DNA of 64,000 nucleotides from JAKVCB01 sp965243695 (GTDB taxonomy: Bacteria; Planctomycetota; Planctomycetia; Pirellulales; Lacipirellulaceae): contig CBDEWC010000033.1 in the NCBI GenBank assembly GCA_965243695.1, forward strand, positions 62,001-126,000. The letters run 5' to 3'. The notes below the pieces were generated by a model. The model was not told the origin of the DNA. It did no database searches and saw nothing but the letters and a program-made list of their open reading frames with translations. Positions within the stretch are counted from its first letter, which is position 1. Every line of letters starts with the position of its first letter. The translations under genes were made by a program, and so were the position numbers. Shown in pieces: positions 47,020-56,547 of this stretch.

Positions 47020-47901
47020 CTTTTCGCTGGTTTTTCGCCGAACTCCCAGCAGCCTCCAACTTTAAAGGCGCGCCGCTGGCAGTCGTTCAGCAAGCCATCT
47101 TCGTCCGTGCTGTCGGGTAACCGGGTCGTGGTGAAGCCCACCGATTGGATAGCATTCCGGGAGTTGGTATCGTCGTGATCGGGCCAATGATTGACGACTG
47201 GCTGTACAAACCACCCCGGAGTTTTCCGGAAGTGCCAGCGTGTTGCAGCTTGTCATGGAGAACACTGGTAGCAGAGTTCATTCCTCCACTACAGATAGAC
47301 AAGGCACAAACGGCTTTAGCCCAGAGTCCAAGGGCCACGAAAATCCAGCCTGCAACATTGATCGAGAAATTGACCCCCCGACGGTTACCAGCCACAGAAG
47401 GCCAACCAGAACCGGTGAGCCCTTCATGTCGGGAAAATTCGTTGTGAACCGCATGCGCCGCACAATTGCCAGAGCCGGCACTTTACCACCCAGTTACTCC
47501 AATACACGACTGTTCCCACCACCTGTGGAATTACCGGACCATCCACCGCACATCAAAAATTAGGTTCCGGTTCTGACACCTGCAGGGATTTACCGTTGCG
47601 ATGATCCAAGTTTTACCGACTCTATGGCCAGTTACATCTGCTGTCGCAATGACCACTGGTTCAGCAGATGGCAAACCTATTTGCCACGAGGCAACGGTTT
47701 CATTCGCTTCTGCTGTCACTCGCGCGCTTCCGAAACGCTTTCGGCTCACGGCATCCCAGGAGAAACGGGAGTGGTGTTTGAGTGGCCAGCGCGCCGATAA
47801 GCGACGATAGGAGCGACGCGCAACCCCCTACCCATGCTATCGCAGCACTCGTCGTCTCACAGTAGCACTTTCCCCCGCTCTGTCGCATGGAGGCCCAAAA
47901 C
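47020..47901. other. Intergenic region, no confident gene
   Basis: About 880 bp upstream of the small hypothetical gene and xerC. Short frames on both strands show no domains. On the minus strand at about 47430-47290, two overlapping frames separated at a GGGGGG run together would encode one hydrophobic helix. This could be a decayed small membrane protein. Confidence 0.35.
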
Positions 47902-48144
47902 GTGAATGACGATATTAATGTACTGGCTTTGGTTAAAGGGAAAGAACGTTACATCCTGCTTTACGACGACGCCCAGCGGGCCGAGGCGCTTCGGGCACTT
48001 GGTCGGCATGCTTCGAATTCCGAACTGAGCTTTACCTGGTACGATGCAGCCGTCTTGAGTCAGAAGATTCGCCAGGAATCGCAGACTCCATCGTCCCGCC
48101 GTCTCGGCATGCCTCAAATCAGTGACAGCGAAGACTGGGTGTAG
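47902..48144 (+). CDS. Conserved planctomycete hypothetical protein
   Basis: This 80-residue protein starts NDDINVLALVKGKERYILLY and contains ELSFTWYDAAVLSQKIR. I recall similar short proteins in other planctomycetes but no function. The GTG at 47902 is preferred because GGAGG (47889-47893) lies 8 nt upstream. ATG at 47887 would contain that site. It precedes xerC by 62 bp on the same strand and is probably cotranscribed. Confidence 0.7.
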   Translation: MNDDINVLALVKGKERYILLYDDAQRAEALRALGRHASNSELSFTWYDAAVLSQKIRQESQTPSSRRLGMPQISDSEDWV

Positions 48145-48206
48145 CCCATAAATTGAGGCGCGTGTCTTTATCACTATGGCCTAGTGGAAGATCCTTCAAG
48201 CCCCTA

Positions 48207-49127
48207 ATGAACAAGCAGATTGGACAGTTCCTGCAATACATGCGTGTGGAACGCGGGGCCTCCGATCACACGCTCAAAAGCTACCGGGAAGACCTCCAAT
48301 CGCTCGCTGAATACCTTGCCGACGAGCAGGGGGGTACCCCAGCACCCGGTAACATTTCGACCGTTGAACTGCGGGGGTTTGTTTCGGCGCTTCACGAGGC
48401 AGGCTACGCCAAGAGTTCTATTGCTCGCCGCCTCGCTTCTGTGCGCAGCTTCTTCCGATTCGGCCAGCGGGAAAACTGGCTACAAACCAACCCAGCCAAG
48501 GCCCTGCGAAATCCGCGCAAGTCGCACAAGTTGCCCCATTTTCTGTCGACCAAGGAAGTTGCAAAGCTTCTTAACGCGCCTCCTGCTCGAGAACCCCTGG
48601 GGATCCGCGACCGGGCGGTTCTGGAAACGCTCTACTCCGCAGGTTTGCGTGTTAGCGAACTCACCGGGTTAAACGACGGAGACCTTGACTTTTCTGCCGG
48701 CATTGTTCGTGTCCGTGGAAAAGGACGTCGCGAAAGGCTGGCACCGTTGGGCTCCTACGCAACGACAGCTCTTAAAAGCTGGATGAGTGTTCGTGAACTT
48801 TCCTCCAGGGAACCCCAGGACCGGCGAGCCCCTGTATTTGTCAACAAATTTGGTACTCGCATTACCACTCGCAGTATTGGCCGCATGCTTGAAAAATATC
48901 TCCGCCAAACGGAACTCGATCAACGAACATCTCCGCACACGTTGCGGCACAGCTTTGCCACCCATCTACTTGACCGGGGGGCCGATATCCGTAGTGTTCA
49001 GGAGTTGCTGGGACATAAGAGCCTGGTAACGACCCAAATCTACACACATGTGAGCACGGCCAATCTACGTATGGCTTACGAAAAGGCACACCCCCGGGCC
49101 GGGTCATTCTCAGGCAGGCTGACCTGA
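48207..49127 (+). CDS. xerC: Tyrosine recombinase XerC/XerD
   Basis: This 306-residue site-specific recombinase probably resolves chromosome dimers at dif. It opens with a SAM-like core-binding domain (FLQYMRVERGASDHTLKSY). The catalytic domain has all expected residues: Arg in YSAGLRVSELTGL, Lys in VRGKGRRERLAPL, His and Arg in HTLRHSFATHLLDRGADI, His in LGHKSLVTTQ, and the nucleophile Tyr in IYTHVS. The start at 48207 fits the family length. Whether it is XerC or XerD cannot be told without comparison. No att sites, integron or phage genes are nearby. Confidence 0.92.
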   Translation: MNKQIGQFLQYMRVERGASDHTLKSYREDLQSLAEYLADEQGGTPAPGNISTVELRGFVSALHEAGYAKSSIARRLASVRSFFRFGQRENWLQTNPAKALRNPRKSHKLPHFLSTKEVAKLLNAPPAREPLGIRDRAVLETLYSAGLRVSELTGLNDGDLDFSAGIVRVRGKGRRERLAPLGSYATTALKSWMSVRELSSREPQDRRAPVFVNKFGTRITTRSIGRMLEKYLRQTELDQRTSPHTLRHSFATHLLDRGADIRSVQELLGHKSLVTTQIYTHVSTANLRMAYEKAHPRAGSFSGRLT

Positions 49128-49453
49128 CCGCTCAGGCCTCGCAAACACAGCCGCGCCGGTGATGGGGAAGAAACCCATTCTAACGTTTATACCGGCACCA
49201 GCCTACTAGATCTTCGTTGACCAGCGGCAACCTGTGACGTAGATAATTTCCGACGGGTGAAAGTTCGACGTCCCTCGTTGATGCCGTTTGACACTACACA
49301 CCGGTATCGAGAGACCATTCGTCTCGCTTCAACCGCTACGACTCACACGACTGTTAAACATACCAATACCCGTGCGCCACGCTTGTGGTGCGAGGCAAGG
49401 CCAACAACCACCGTGCGAAGTTGGTCGCCAGGAACTGCGAAAAGAAACTCTCC
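49128..49453. other. Intergenic region upstream of the sigma-54 regulator
   Basis: About 326 bp with no gene, repeat or clear promoter seen. Confidence 0.4.
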
Positions 49454-50845
49454 ATGAACAAACCTTCGCTCTTGCTAGTTGACGATGACTTCCAGGTACT
49501 TGAATCGATGTCCGATTGGCTATGCACCCAGGGACTGGATGTAGACGTAGCTATGAGTTCCGCGGACGCACTTCAGTTACTGTCTGAAAAACCGTTCGAC
49601 GTGTTGCTGGTCGATGTGCGACTTGGTGATGACGATGGTTTCGACTTGCTGGAAAAATGTCGTCGGAATTGGCCATCCTCTCAGGTATTAATGATGACTG
49701 GCTACGGAACGCCTGATTCTGCTGTCGAAGCAATTCGTGCAGGCGCATTTGATTATCTCACCAAGCCGCTGATCGATGACGAATTGATGATGGCCATTGA
49801 GCGGGCCCTTTCTCAGCGCAAGGTACTCACAGAAAACTCGAACCTGAAAGCCCAACTCGATCGGGCTTATGGAATGGACAACATTGTCGGCCAGGACACA
49901 CGGATGAAACCGGTGTTCGATATGATCCATAGCATTGCCGACACGCGCGCCACCGTGCTGGTCACCGGCGAAAGCGGGACAGGAAAAAGCATGATTGCGA
50001 GAGCCATCCATCGCCATAGCGGGCGGGTGGACGGACCTTTTGTCGAGGTCGCCTGTGGGGCACTTCCAGAAAGCCTGCTTGAAAGCGAGTTGTTTGGCCA
50101 TGTTGCTGGCGCTTTTACTGGGGCTGCCACCGACAAAGTCGGTAAGTTCCTGCAAGCCGATGGTGGCACCGTGTTTCTTGATGAAATTTCTACGGCTAGT
50201 CCTGCAATGCAGGTCAAGTTGCTCAGAGTGCTTCAGGAACTCGCATTCGAGGCCGTTGGCGGTACGAAAACTTACAAAGTCGATGTTCGCGTGATTCTTG
50301 CCACGAACGACAACCTGGTTGAGGCAGTTGCACAGGGTAATTTCCGCCAGGATCTCTACTACAGGATTAATGTCGTCAACATTGAATTGCCATCACTCCG
50401 CCAACGGACAAGTGACATTCCCATTTTGGCACAAAGTTTTCTCGAAAAAGTTCGCGAGGAATCCGGTCGTGACATCAGGCTATTCTCCGACGAAGCCCTA
50501 TTTGCCCTGCAGCGGTACTCCTGGCCAGGCAATGTAAGAGAACTACAGAACGTAGTTGAACGAGCAGTGCTATTGGGAAAAGGTGAGGTGATTACACCTG
50601 CCGATCTACCTGTGGAAGTTCGCAGTACCAATTCCGGCAATGCTCTCTTGACCAGAGTATCACCGGACAGCCAACAAACACTCAAAGAGGCATTAGAAGG
50701 CCCCGAGCGACAAATCATTCTCGACGTGCTCGAGTCCAACAGTTGGAATCGAAACTTGACTGCCGACCAACTTGGTATCAACCGGACAACGCTTTATAAA
50801 AAGATGAAAAAACTCCGTCTTGAAGATGGCCAGTTTGCAATTTAG
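49454..50845 (+). CDS. Sigma-54-dependent response regulator (NtrC family)
   Basis: This 463-residue transcription activator acts on sigma-54 promoters. Its receiver domain is intact: Asp10-Asp12, phosphoacceptor Asp54 in LLVDVRLG, Thr82 and Lys104. The AAA+ domain has Walker A GESGTGKS (172-179), the sigma-54 contact loop GAFTGA (219-224), Walker B GGTVFLDEI, and the arginine-finger region. A Fis-type helix-turn-helix ends the protein (LTADQLGINRTTLYKKMKKL). The start at 49454 matches the receiver N-terminus. No histidine kinase is adjacent, so it is an orphan. Confidence 0.94.
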   Translation: MNKPSLLLVDDDFQVLESMSDWLCTQGLDVDVAMSSADALQLLSEKPFDVLLVDVRLGDDDGFDLLEKCRRNWPSSQVLMMTGYGTPDSAVEAIRAGAFDYLTKPLIDDELMMAIERALSQRKVLTENSNLKAQLDRAYGMDNIVGQDTRMKPVFDMIHSIADTRATVLVTGESGTGKSMIARAIHRHSGRVDGPFVEVACGALPESLLESELFGHVAGAFTGAATDKVGKFLQADGGTVFLDEISTASPAMQVKLLRVLQELAFEAVGGTKTYKVDVRVILATNDNLVEAVAQGNFRQDLYYRINVVNIELPSLRQRTSDIPILAQSFLEKVREESGRDIRLFSDEALFALQRYSWPGNVRELQNVVERAVLLGKGEVITPADLPVEVRSTNSGNALLTRVSPDSQQTLKEALEGPERQIILDVLESNSWNRNLTADQLGINRTTLYKKMKKLRLEDGQFAI

Positions 50846-51241
50846 GAAGCCAGGATCCAAAGGTCACGGATGCCAGCCAGGCGGAAAAACGTTTGTTTGC
50901 CGTCTGGTTTTTCTTGTCAGGCGGAATGATTCCGCTACGATTTACCTGGCTCTCGTTACCTGGCTCTCGGTTGGTAGGCGAATGCATGCAACCACACTTG
51001 TATTTCCCTGTGGAACCGGCTTTGAACCTACTATATGTCCGTCGACCCCCACAACAGCTGGGCAGCCGACACCCGGTTCGCGGTAAAACTCTGAACTGCA
51101 AAGGGGAGATATTTGCGATTGAGCCCCTATTTTAATTTCCGCCCCGGGATCCCACTACCTATAATTGTCAGTCCCCACTGGTTGCGGACTTTGCATTGAC
51201 ACTTCTATCGAGTGCATCTCGCCCTGGCACCCCCCATCCGT
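50846..51241. other. Intergenic region with a 14-bp tandem duplication and possible promoter
   Basis: No gene is seen. TTACCTGGCTCTCG is duplicated at 50942-50969. TATAAT at 51160-51165 is a candidate -10 for the downstream NTPase gene. A GTG at 51212 is an alternative start for that gene. Confidence 0.4.
50942..50969. repeat. Two perfect tandem copies of a 14-bp unit
   Basis: TTACCTGGCTCTCG occurs at 50942-50955 and 50956-50969, in noncoding DNA. Confidence 0.8.
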
Positions 51242-52750
51242 ATGAGAATACAACAGCTACTCGAACACCACGGCATTTCCATGAATCCGTTTGCGGAGGA
51301 AGATGCGCAAACCGATCCTGTATTCAAGGACCGCTGCCGTGACGGCACTCATCACCCGGTTTGGGATAAGGTCTATGGGGATCCGACTGATCCAGCCACT
51401 TCGATCATCTTTGGGGAAAAAGGAGCTGGTAAAACGGCGATGCGAATGCAGATTTCAGGTCGTATCGCGGAACACAACTCACAACACAAGGATGGCCGGA
51501 TTTACATCATCGGGTACGACGACTTTAATCCCTTCCTTGATCGTTTTTCCGATCGTTTCAGCGCTCGCAAACAACGAGACCCGGCCAAGGTACTTGCCGA
51601 ATGGAAACTTTGGGACCACATGGATGCGATTCTCTCACTTGGTGTAACTGGCCTGGCCGATCGGTTGCTAGACATTCCAAAGCCAAGTGGTTCTCAGGCA
51701 AATCGCCTTCCCGCCAAACGTGGCCACAGCCTCGACCGACAACAAAAACGTGATGTCCTTTTACTTGCCGCCTGTTATGACAACTCGACAAACGAGGCTT
51801 CAGCAATTCGTTGGAATCGCCTGAAGCGCAAACTACATTTTCGCACATGGTTCAGTCGTTGGGACCGACTGCTCGGTTACGCAATGACCATCGCTGTAGT
51901 GGCCGCTGTTGCGTACTCAATCGTGAACTCAAAAGATTGGTTGCGACTGACGCAAGTATGGCCTTACCTGATCGTTGCCCTCGGTTGGGCTCCCTGGCTA
52001 TCGCGAGTCTGGAAGTGGCATTTTCAGGCACGTCGGATTGCAAGCAACATCCGCGTCCTTAATCATGACATAGGTGCCATACGACGTGCATTAATGCGTT
52101 TTTATGCAAACGATATCAATGGCCAGCCGCTCCCTACCAGGCAACGAACCGACGATCGCTATGAGCTTTTGGCAAAGTTCCAGGGAATCCTGCACTCGCT
52201 CGGCTATAGTGGCATCGTCGTGTTGGTCGATCGTGTGGATGAGCCGCATTTGATCACCGGTTCAGCGCAACGAATGAAGGCCCTCATTTGGCCAATGCTT
52301 GATAACAAATTCCTCAAGCAGCCGGGGATTGGTCTCAAGCTACTCCTGCCTAGTGAACTCAATGAGTTCCTCGAAAGAGAAAGCCGTGATTTCTACCAGC
52401 GAGCACGTCTCGACAAGCAAAATATGATTCCTTCGCTCGACTGGACGGGACAGGCACTCTACGATCTGGCAAACACCCGAGTAAAATGTTGTGCCGCTGG
52501 TGGACAACAACCATCGCTCCGCTTGTTAATCGACAAATCGATTGATGATCAGCGAATCATCGACGCGTTCGCCGCCTTACGAACCCCTCGCCACTTGTTC
52601 AAGTTCATGTATCGACTTCTTGTTGCCCATTGTAACGCGTATACCGATGATCAACCTGCCTGGGAAGTCACTCAGGAATTGTTCGAAGCCACATTTTCGG
52701 TCTACCGTCGCGACCAGGATGCGGTGGATCGCGGCCTGCGAGCTGGGTGA
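51242..52750 (+). CDS. Membrane-anchored P-loop NTPase (KAP-like)
   Basis: This is a 502-residue ATPase. Walker A is GEKGAGKT at residues 58-65. Two membrane helices follow at about 209-229 (LLGYAMTIAVVAAVAYSIV) and 239-256 (VWPYLIVALGWAPWLSRV). The Walker B-like strand VVLVDRVDEP lies at 326-335, so the helices are inserted between the two nucleotide-binding motifs, as in KAP-family NTPases. A helical C-terminal domain has RTPRHLFKFMYRLL, resembling the sensor/lid region of AAA-type STAND proteins. I recall similar unnamed proteins in other planctomycetes. No effector domain or partner gene is visible. The start is uncertain: 51212 (GTG), 51242 or 51281. Confidence 0.72.
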   Translation: MRIQQLLEHHGISMNPFAEEDAQTDPVFKDRCRDGTHHPVWDKVYGDPTDPATSIIFGEKGAGKTAMRMQISGRIAEHNSQHKDGRIYIIGYDDFNPFLDRFSDRFSARKQRDPAKVLAEWKLWDHMDAILSLGVTGLADRLLDIPKPSGSQANRLPAKRGHSLDRQQKRDVLLLAACYDNSTNEASAIRWNRLKRKLHFRTWFSRWDRLLGYAMTIAVVAAVAYSIVNSKDWLRLTQVWPYLIVALGWAPWLSRVWKWHFQARRIASNIRVLNHDIGAIRRALMRFYANDINGQPLPTRQRTDDRYELLAKFQGILHSLGYSGIVVLVDRVDEPHLITGSAQRMKALIWPMLDNKFLKQPGIGLKLLLPSELNEFLERESRDFYQRARLDKQNMIPSLDWTGQALYDLANTRVKCCAAGGQQPSLRLLIDKSIDDQRIIDAFAALRTPRHLFKFMYRLLVAHCNAYTDDQPAWEVTQELFEATFSVYRRDQDAVDRGLRAG

Positions 52751-52884
52751 GTATTCAGCTAGCATAAAGTCGTTCGGCTTGACCTTCGTTGGTCAATTTG
52801 CCACACTCTCCCGGCCGAAACTGTGTGACGTGGGTATCATGTCGATGCGCTAGGGTCACACTTGTCCCCCACCGGAGTTTTGCG

Positions 52885-53484
52885 ATGGAACGCAATCTGA
52901 TCGTTTCTGCGGTCGTCATTGGGATTATCTTGCCTGCATTTGGCTGCACAGAATCGTCTCCCCCGACAACAGCAGTAGCAACTCCAGCGCAGCAGGATGC
53001 AGCATTCTCACCTCTGAAGTCCGCTGCCCGCAGCTTCTTGCAAGCGGTGATCGACGGCGACACGCAACAGGCGATAGGGTTGTTGACGCCTCAGGCAGTC
53101 CAACAACTTCGACAAAGCGGTAAGGCCTTTTCCCCCCCGGGGTTAGAAACGGCTTCGTTTGAAATCGGTGAGGTTCGAAAACTCTCTGAGGCACAGGCAT
53201 TTGTGCAATGCTACCTGACAGATTCCAGTACCCAGAAGACAACACGTGAAGAAATGTGTTGTGTCATCAAGCGGGTTGGTGGTCAGTGGTGCATTTCCGG
53301 AATTGCCTTCAAGATCGCGCCGAATCAGCCGCCGTTGATTCTTGATTTTGAAAAGCCTACTCGCAGCGGGCCCGTTCAAGGTCAAATGGCGCTGGAGCAA
53401 CTTCATTCACCTTCCACACCGGCCGACCCTGCTCTAAATCCAATCCACAACGCCCAGAACCCGGCCATCCCGGCGATTCGATAA
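52885..53484 (+). CDS. Lipoprotein with NTF2-like region
   Basis: The start at 52885 gives 199 residues with a lipoprotein signal (VVIGIILPAFGC). A Ser/Thr/Ala-rich linker leads into a domain of about 110 residues (ARSFLQAVIDGDTQQAIGLL ... GGQWCISGIAF) with the helix-then-sheet outline of NTF2/SnoaL-like folds. A Pro-rich tail ends it. The fold call is by pattern only. It follows the KAP-like gene by 134 bp on the same strand. Confidence 0.65.
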   Translation: MERNLIVSAVVIGIILPAFGCTESSPPTTAVATPAQQDAAFSPLKSAARSFLQAVIDGDTQQAIGLLTPQAVQQLRQSGKAFSPPGLETASFEIGEVRKLSEAQAFVQCYLTDSSTQKTTREEMCCVIKRVGGQWCISGIAFKIAPNQPPLILDFEKPTRSGPVQGQMALEQLHSPSTPADPALNPIHNAQNPAIPAIR

Positions 53485-54160
53485 GCTCGCACCAAGAGAA
53501 TTTGCGTTCCCCAGTGGGGTGATTAACGGCGGCTGTCCGCACGTTAATTTGTCAATGCAAATATTTTATGTTGCATATTCCTGACGTTGTCTAACGCGTC
53601 GTTTTCTCCTTCGGCCACTTTTTTCGCTGGTTGAAACTCTTGGAGGAGGCTTCCCCTGGCGGGATTCCCCCCCTGCTTCGGTCGGAAATAGCCGGGAAAT
53701 TCCCTCGGATCAAGCTTTCTCCTTGCTTCGCCGAGGCAAGGCGCGTGGTAAGCTCCCGCTGATGGACCGCCCAAAACTGGTCTTCCAGTCTGCGTGCGTT
53801 TTGTTCAGTCCTCGCACCCGATGATTTCTACCCCCTTACCCGACACGATAAATCCACCCCATTTGACCTACAAATACTGATCTTCCCATATTGACATCTT
53901 GTCGCGTGCGTACTAACTTCTCCTAAATAGTTCAGACAACCCAGCGTGGAAATCAACGGAAAAGACCGTTTTGCGGAGATTTCCCCAAAACTGTCAGCCC
54001 GGCTTGCCTTTCAGAGAAATGTTGGCTTTGCCGGTTTGAACAGGTCTGAACATCCCCTGGAAAGGAGATGGCGGTTTTAGATTTTTTAGGGAATGGGGCA
54101 GTTACACTCTGCCGTTTGGAATTCACTCACACTCGTTACTAACTTTGGAGGAACTGGTTC
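53485..54160. other. Intergenic region upstream of the Cys-rich protein
   Basis: About 676 bp with no credible gene. A small GGCAG...CTGCC hairpin (54097-54113) and a GGAGG (54147-54151) precede the next start. I considered a structured RNA here but found no conserved core. Confidence 0.4.
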
Positions 54161-54499
54161 ATGACCCTTGGGAAATTGCGCAAGCTTGTTTTGGGAATGG
54201 CCGTCGTTGGCATTTGCTTTGTTACCTTCGAGAGCAATGCAAATGCTTTCTTTGGAAAGCGATCCTGCAGCGATGCCAGTAACTGCTGCCACCTTGGCTG
54301 GTTAAAGCTCGACATATTCGGTTGCGAAGACTGCAAAAAGGCCGATGATTGCTGCGAGAAAAAGGCCGATGATTGCTGCGAGAAAAAGGCCGATGATTGT
54401 CGCAGGCATCGTCTTTTCCGTCGCCATCGCTGCTGTTCAGACAGTGCAGCCAAGGGCGAAGCAGAAGCAGCCCCCGAAAAGGCTGATGCTGGGGCCTAA
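54161..54499 (+). CDS. Small exported Cys-rich protein with tandem repeats
   Basis: This 112-residue protein has a signal peptide ending near SNANA. The mature part has 13 Cys residues, mostly as CC pairs or CxxC, in an alternating Lys/Asp setting. Two exact copies and one partial copy of KKADDCCE make the core. A basic RRHRLFRRHRCC and an acidic Ala/Glu tail follow. GGAGG lies 9 nt before the ATG. No family is recognised. Metal binding or disulfide cross-linking at the cell surface is inference. Confidence 0.7.
   Translation: MTLGKLRKLVLGMAVVGICFVTFESNANAFFGKRSCSDASNCCHLGWLKLDIFGCEDCKKADDCCEKKADDCCEKKADDCRRHRLFRRHRCCSDSAAKGEAEAAPEKADAGA
54335..54405 (+). repeat. 24-bp coding tandem repeat
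   Basis: AAAAAGGCCGATGATTGCTG plus CGAG forms a 24-bp unit at 54335-54358 and 54359-54382, with a partial third copy to about 54405. It encodes the KKADDCCE repeats and could change copy number by slippage without breaking the frame. Confidence 0.9.
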
Positions 54500-54654
54500 G
54501 TTCGACTGCTAGCAAGTTGTGAAAACCTTCAAGCCAGGCCTCACGGGGCTTGGCTTGTTTTATGCGCCAGCAGTGGCCTCGCATTCCCGTAACTTCATGT
54601 CATTGCTATAGTCTGCAACTACCGTTGTCCAGCAATCTGCCAGTGGGCTATTTC

Positions 54655-55437
54655 ATGCGATTTTCTGTCCAGTTATCGACATTCAGTGGGCCACTTGATT
54701 TGTTGCTCTACCTGGTTCGTAAACACGAACTGGATGTGGCTGACATACCGATTGCGCTGGTGACCGAACAATACCTCGAACACCTGGAAATTCTTGAGCA
54801 AATCGATGTGAATGCCGTGGGTGAGTTCCTGGAAATGGCAAGCCGGTTGATTGAAATCAAATCGCGTCTGGTGCTGCCTCAAACTGAAGAGTCTACCGAC
54901 GAACTGGAGGACCCTCGCCAGGATCTGGTACAACATCTACTCGAATACAAGCAATATCGGGATGCTGCGAGTTTACTGGCGGAACGAAGTCGGCAATGGC
55001 AAAACCGTTTTCCACGGGTTGTCGACGAGTTGCCACCTCGAGTACGCAATGTGGCAGACCAACCAATCCAGCAGGTGGAACTATGGGACCTGGTCAGTGC
55101 CTTTGGCAGGATCATGCGAGAAAGGGTAGAAAGCACAGGACCAAGCAGTATTCGATATGACGAAACGCCAATCCGTGTATTTATGCACCGCATTCATGAT
55201 CAGCTAATCCAACACCAGAAGCTGGCATTTTCCCAACTATTCTCAGGTTCGGTACACCGTTCAACAACGGTTGGCATGTTTCTGGCTGTCCTTGAACTGA
55301 TCCGACATCGGTGGGTGGTTACAACTCAAGAATCGCTGTTTGACGAGATCTGGATTGCGCCAGGCGAACAGCCGATACCCAAAGAGTTCGATAACCTGAG
55401 CGACGTTGAGGAATATACTTCAAACCGGGCAGCATGA
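54655..55437 (+). CDS. scpA: Segregation and condensation protein A
   Basis: ScpA is the kleisin that bridges SMC heads and, with ScpB, compacts chromosomes. The start at 54655 (MRFSVQLSTFSGPLDLLLYL) gives 260 residues. Family blocks are FSGPLDLLLYLVRKHELDV, IPIALVTEQYLEHLE, and EFLEMASRLIEIKSRLVLP in the N-terminal domain. A winged-helix C-terminus ends VGMFLAVLELIRHRWVVTTQ. scpB does not follow, so the usual pair is split. Confidence 0.93.
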   Translation: MRFSVQLSTFSGPLDLLLYLVRKHELDVADIPIALVTEQYLEHLEILEQIDVNAVGEFLEMASRLIEIKSRLVLPQTEESTDELEDPRQDLVQHLLEYKQYRDAASLLAERSRQWQNRFPRVVDELPPRVRNVADQPIQQVELWDLVSAFGRIMRERVESTGPSSIRYDETPIRVFMHRIHDQLIQHQKLAFSQLFSGSVHRSTTVGMFLAVLELIRHRWVVTTQESLFDEIWIAPGEQPIPKEFDNLSDVEEYTSNRAA

Positions 55438-55637
55438 TTTTTGCTGCTATCCCTCACTACTACCTGCCCTACTGCGCGACCTTTGACGCTAATCGGCGAG
55501 AACCATCGTATCCAGAAAGTGTCCCATCTTCCAAAAGGCAACATCGCCCCTTCCCGACGTAGCGCAACGGGCGCTAAACTAGGAACATACCATTCGCGCC
55601 TCCCAACCTCTGGGGCTGCACCCAGGCATTGCTCTCG

Positions 55638-56477
55638 ATGATCCATAATCTCCCTGTCAAAACGCTTGAGCACGGCAAGCTAACGATTGAAGGCTACAGT
55701 CGAGCCGCAGTACAGACGTATTGGCGGATTCCCGAACTCAAACTCGGCTTTGACTTGGGCGGACAGCCATGGTCGTTCATGGGTACCGACACCTGGTTTA
55801 TAACCCACGGTCATCTTGATCACATTGCAGCCCTGCCCGTCTATGTGGCCCGTAGACGAATGATGAAGATGGCTCCACCCACGATTTATGTCCCCGTTAG
55901 CACAATCCCTGCTCTCCGGGAAATCTTGAAACAATTTACACGCCTTGACCGAGGACGTCTCCCGTGCGAACTGGTTGGCACATCCCCAGGTGAAGAAATT
56001 GAACTTTCTCGTGACTTGATCGTGTCGGTTAGCGAGACGGCGCACACCGTACCTTCTTTGGGATACGTTGTCTGGGAACGCCGCCGGAAATTAATGGCCC
56101 AGTATCGCGATTTAAGTGGAGATCAGATTCGCGATCTCCGCCTGTCTGGGAAGGATATTACCGATGAGGTGCGCACACCGCTCGTTGCTTACCTGGGGGA
56201 CAGCGCACCACCAGGCCTCGACCGTTGTCCGGCCATGTACGAAGCCAAAATATTGATTTGCGAGATGACGTTTGTTGCACCCAATCATCGGCGTGAGAAA
56301 ATCCACAAAACTGGGCACATGCACCTGGATGACATTATCGAGCGGAAAGACCGTTTTCAAAACGAATTAATCATCGCTAGTCATCTCAGTACAAGGTACC
56401 ATTCCAAAATGGTCCACAACATAGTCACCAAGAGACTTCCAGACATGCTCGATGGGCGACTCCACTTGTGGTTGTAA
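55638..56477 (+). CDS. Metallo-beta-lactamase hydrolase, RNase Z-like
   Basis: This 279-residue protein has the MBL fold zinc site THGHLDH (His57, His59, Asp61, His62), AYLGDSAP with the metal-bridging Asp, the GHMHLDD block and C-terminal ASHLSTRYH. These resemble ribonuclease Z (tRNA 3' endonuclease). It lacks a clear flexible arm (exosite), so tRNA processing is not certain. The start is ATG 55638 rather than TTG 55629. It follows scpA by 200 bp. Confidence 0.83.
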   Translation: MIHNLPVKTLEHGKLTIEGYSRAAVQTYWRIPELKLGFDLGGQPWSFMGTDTWFITHGHLDHIAALPVYVARRRMMKMAPPTIYVPVSTIPALREILKQFTRLDRGRLPCELVGTSPGEEIELSRDLIVSVSETAHTVPSLGYVVWERRRKLMAQYRDLSGDQIRDLRLSGKDITDEVRTPLVAYLGDSAPPGLDRCPAMYEAKILICEMTFVAPNHRREKIHKTGHMHLDDIIERKDRFQNELIIASHLSTRYHSKMVHNIVTKRLPDMLDGRLHLWL

Positions 56478-56547
56478 TTGCACAACCCATCACCAACGAA
56501 AAGTTCAAAGCATCGTTTTTTTAAACCTGCCTGGAAGACCTTGAAGA

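Noticed and set aside
48207..49127. XerC/D-type recombinase as evidence for an integrated element
   Set aside because: The flanking genes are ordinary chromosomal genes. No att repeats, tRNA target or phage genes were seen, and the length fits housekeeping XerC/D.
53544..53774. Minus-strand frame and possible structured RNA near 53640-53800
   Set aside because: No conserved RNA core (RNase P, tmRNA, SRP) could be found and the frame has no family.
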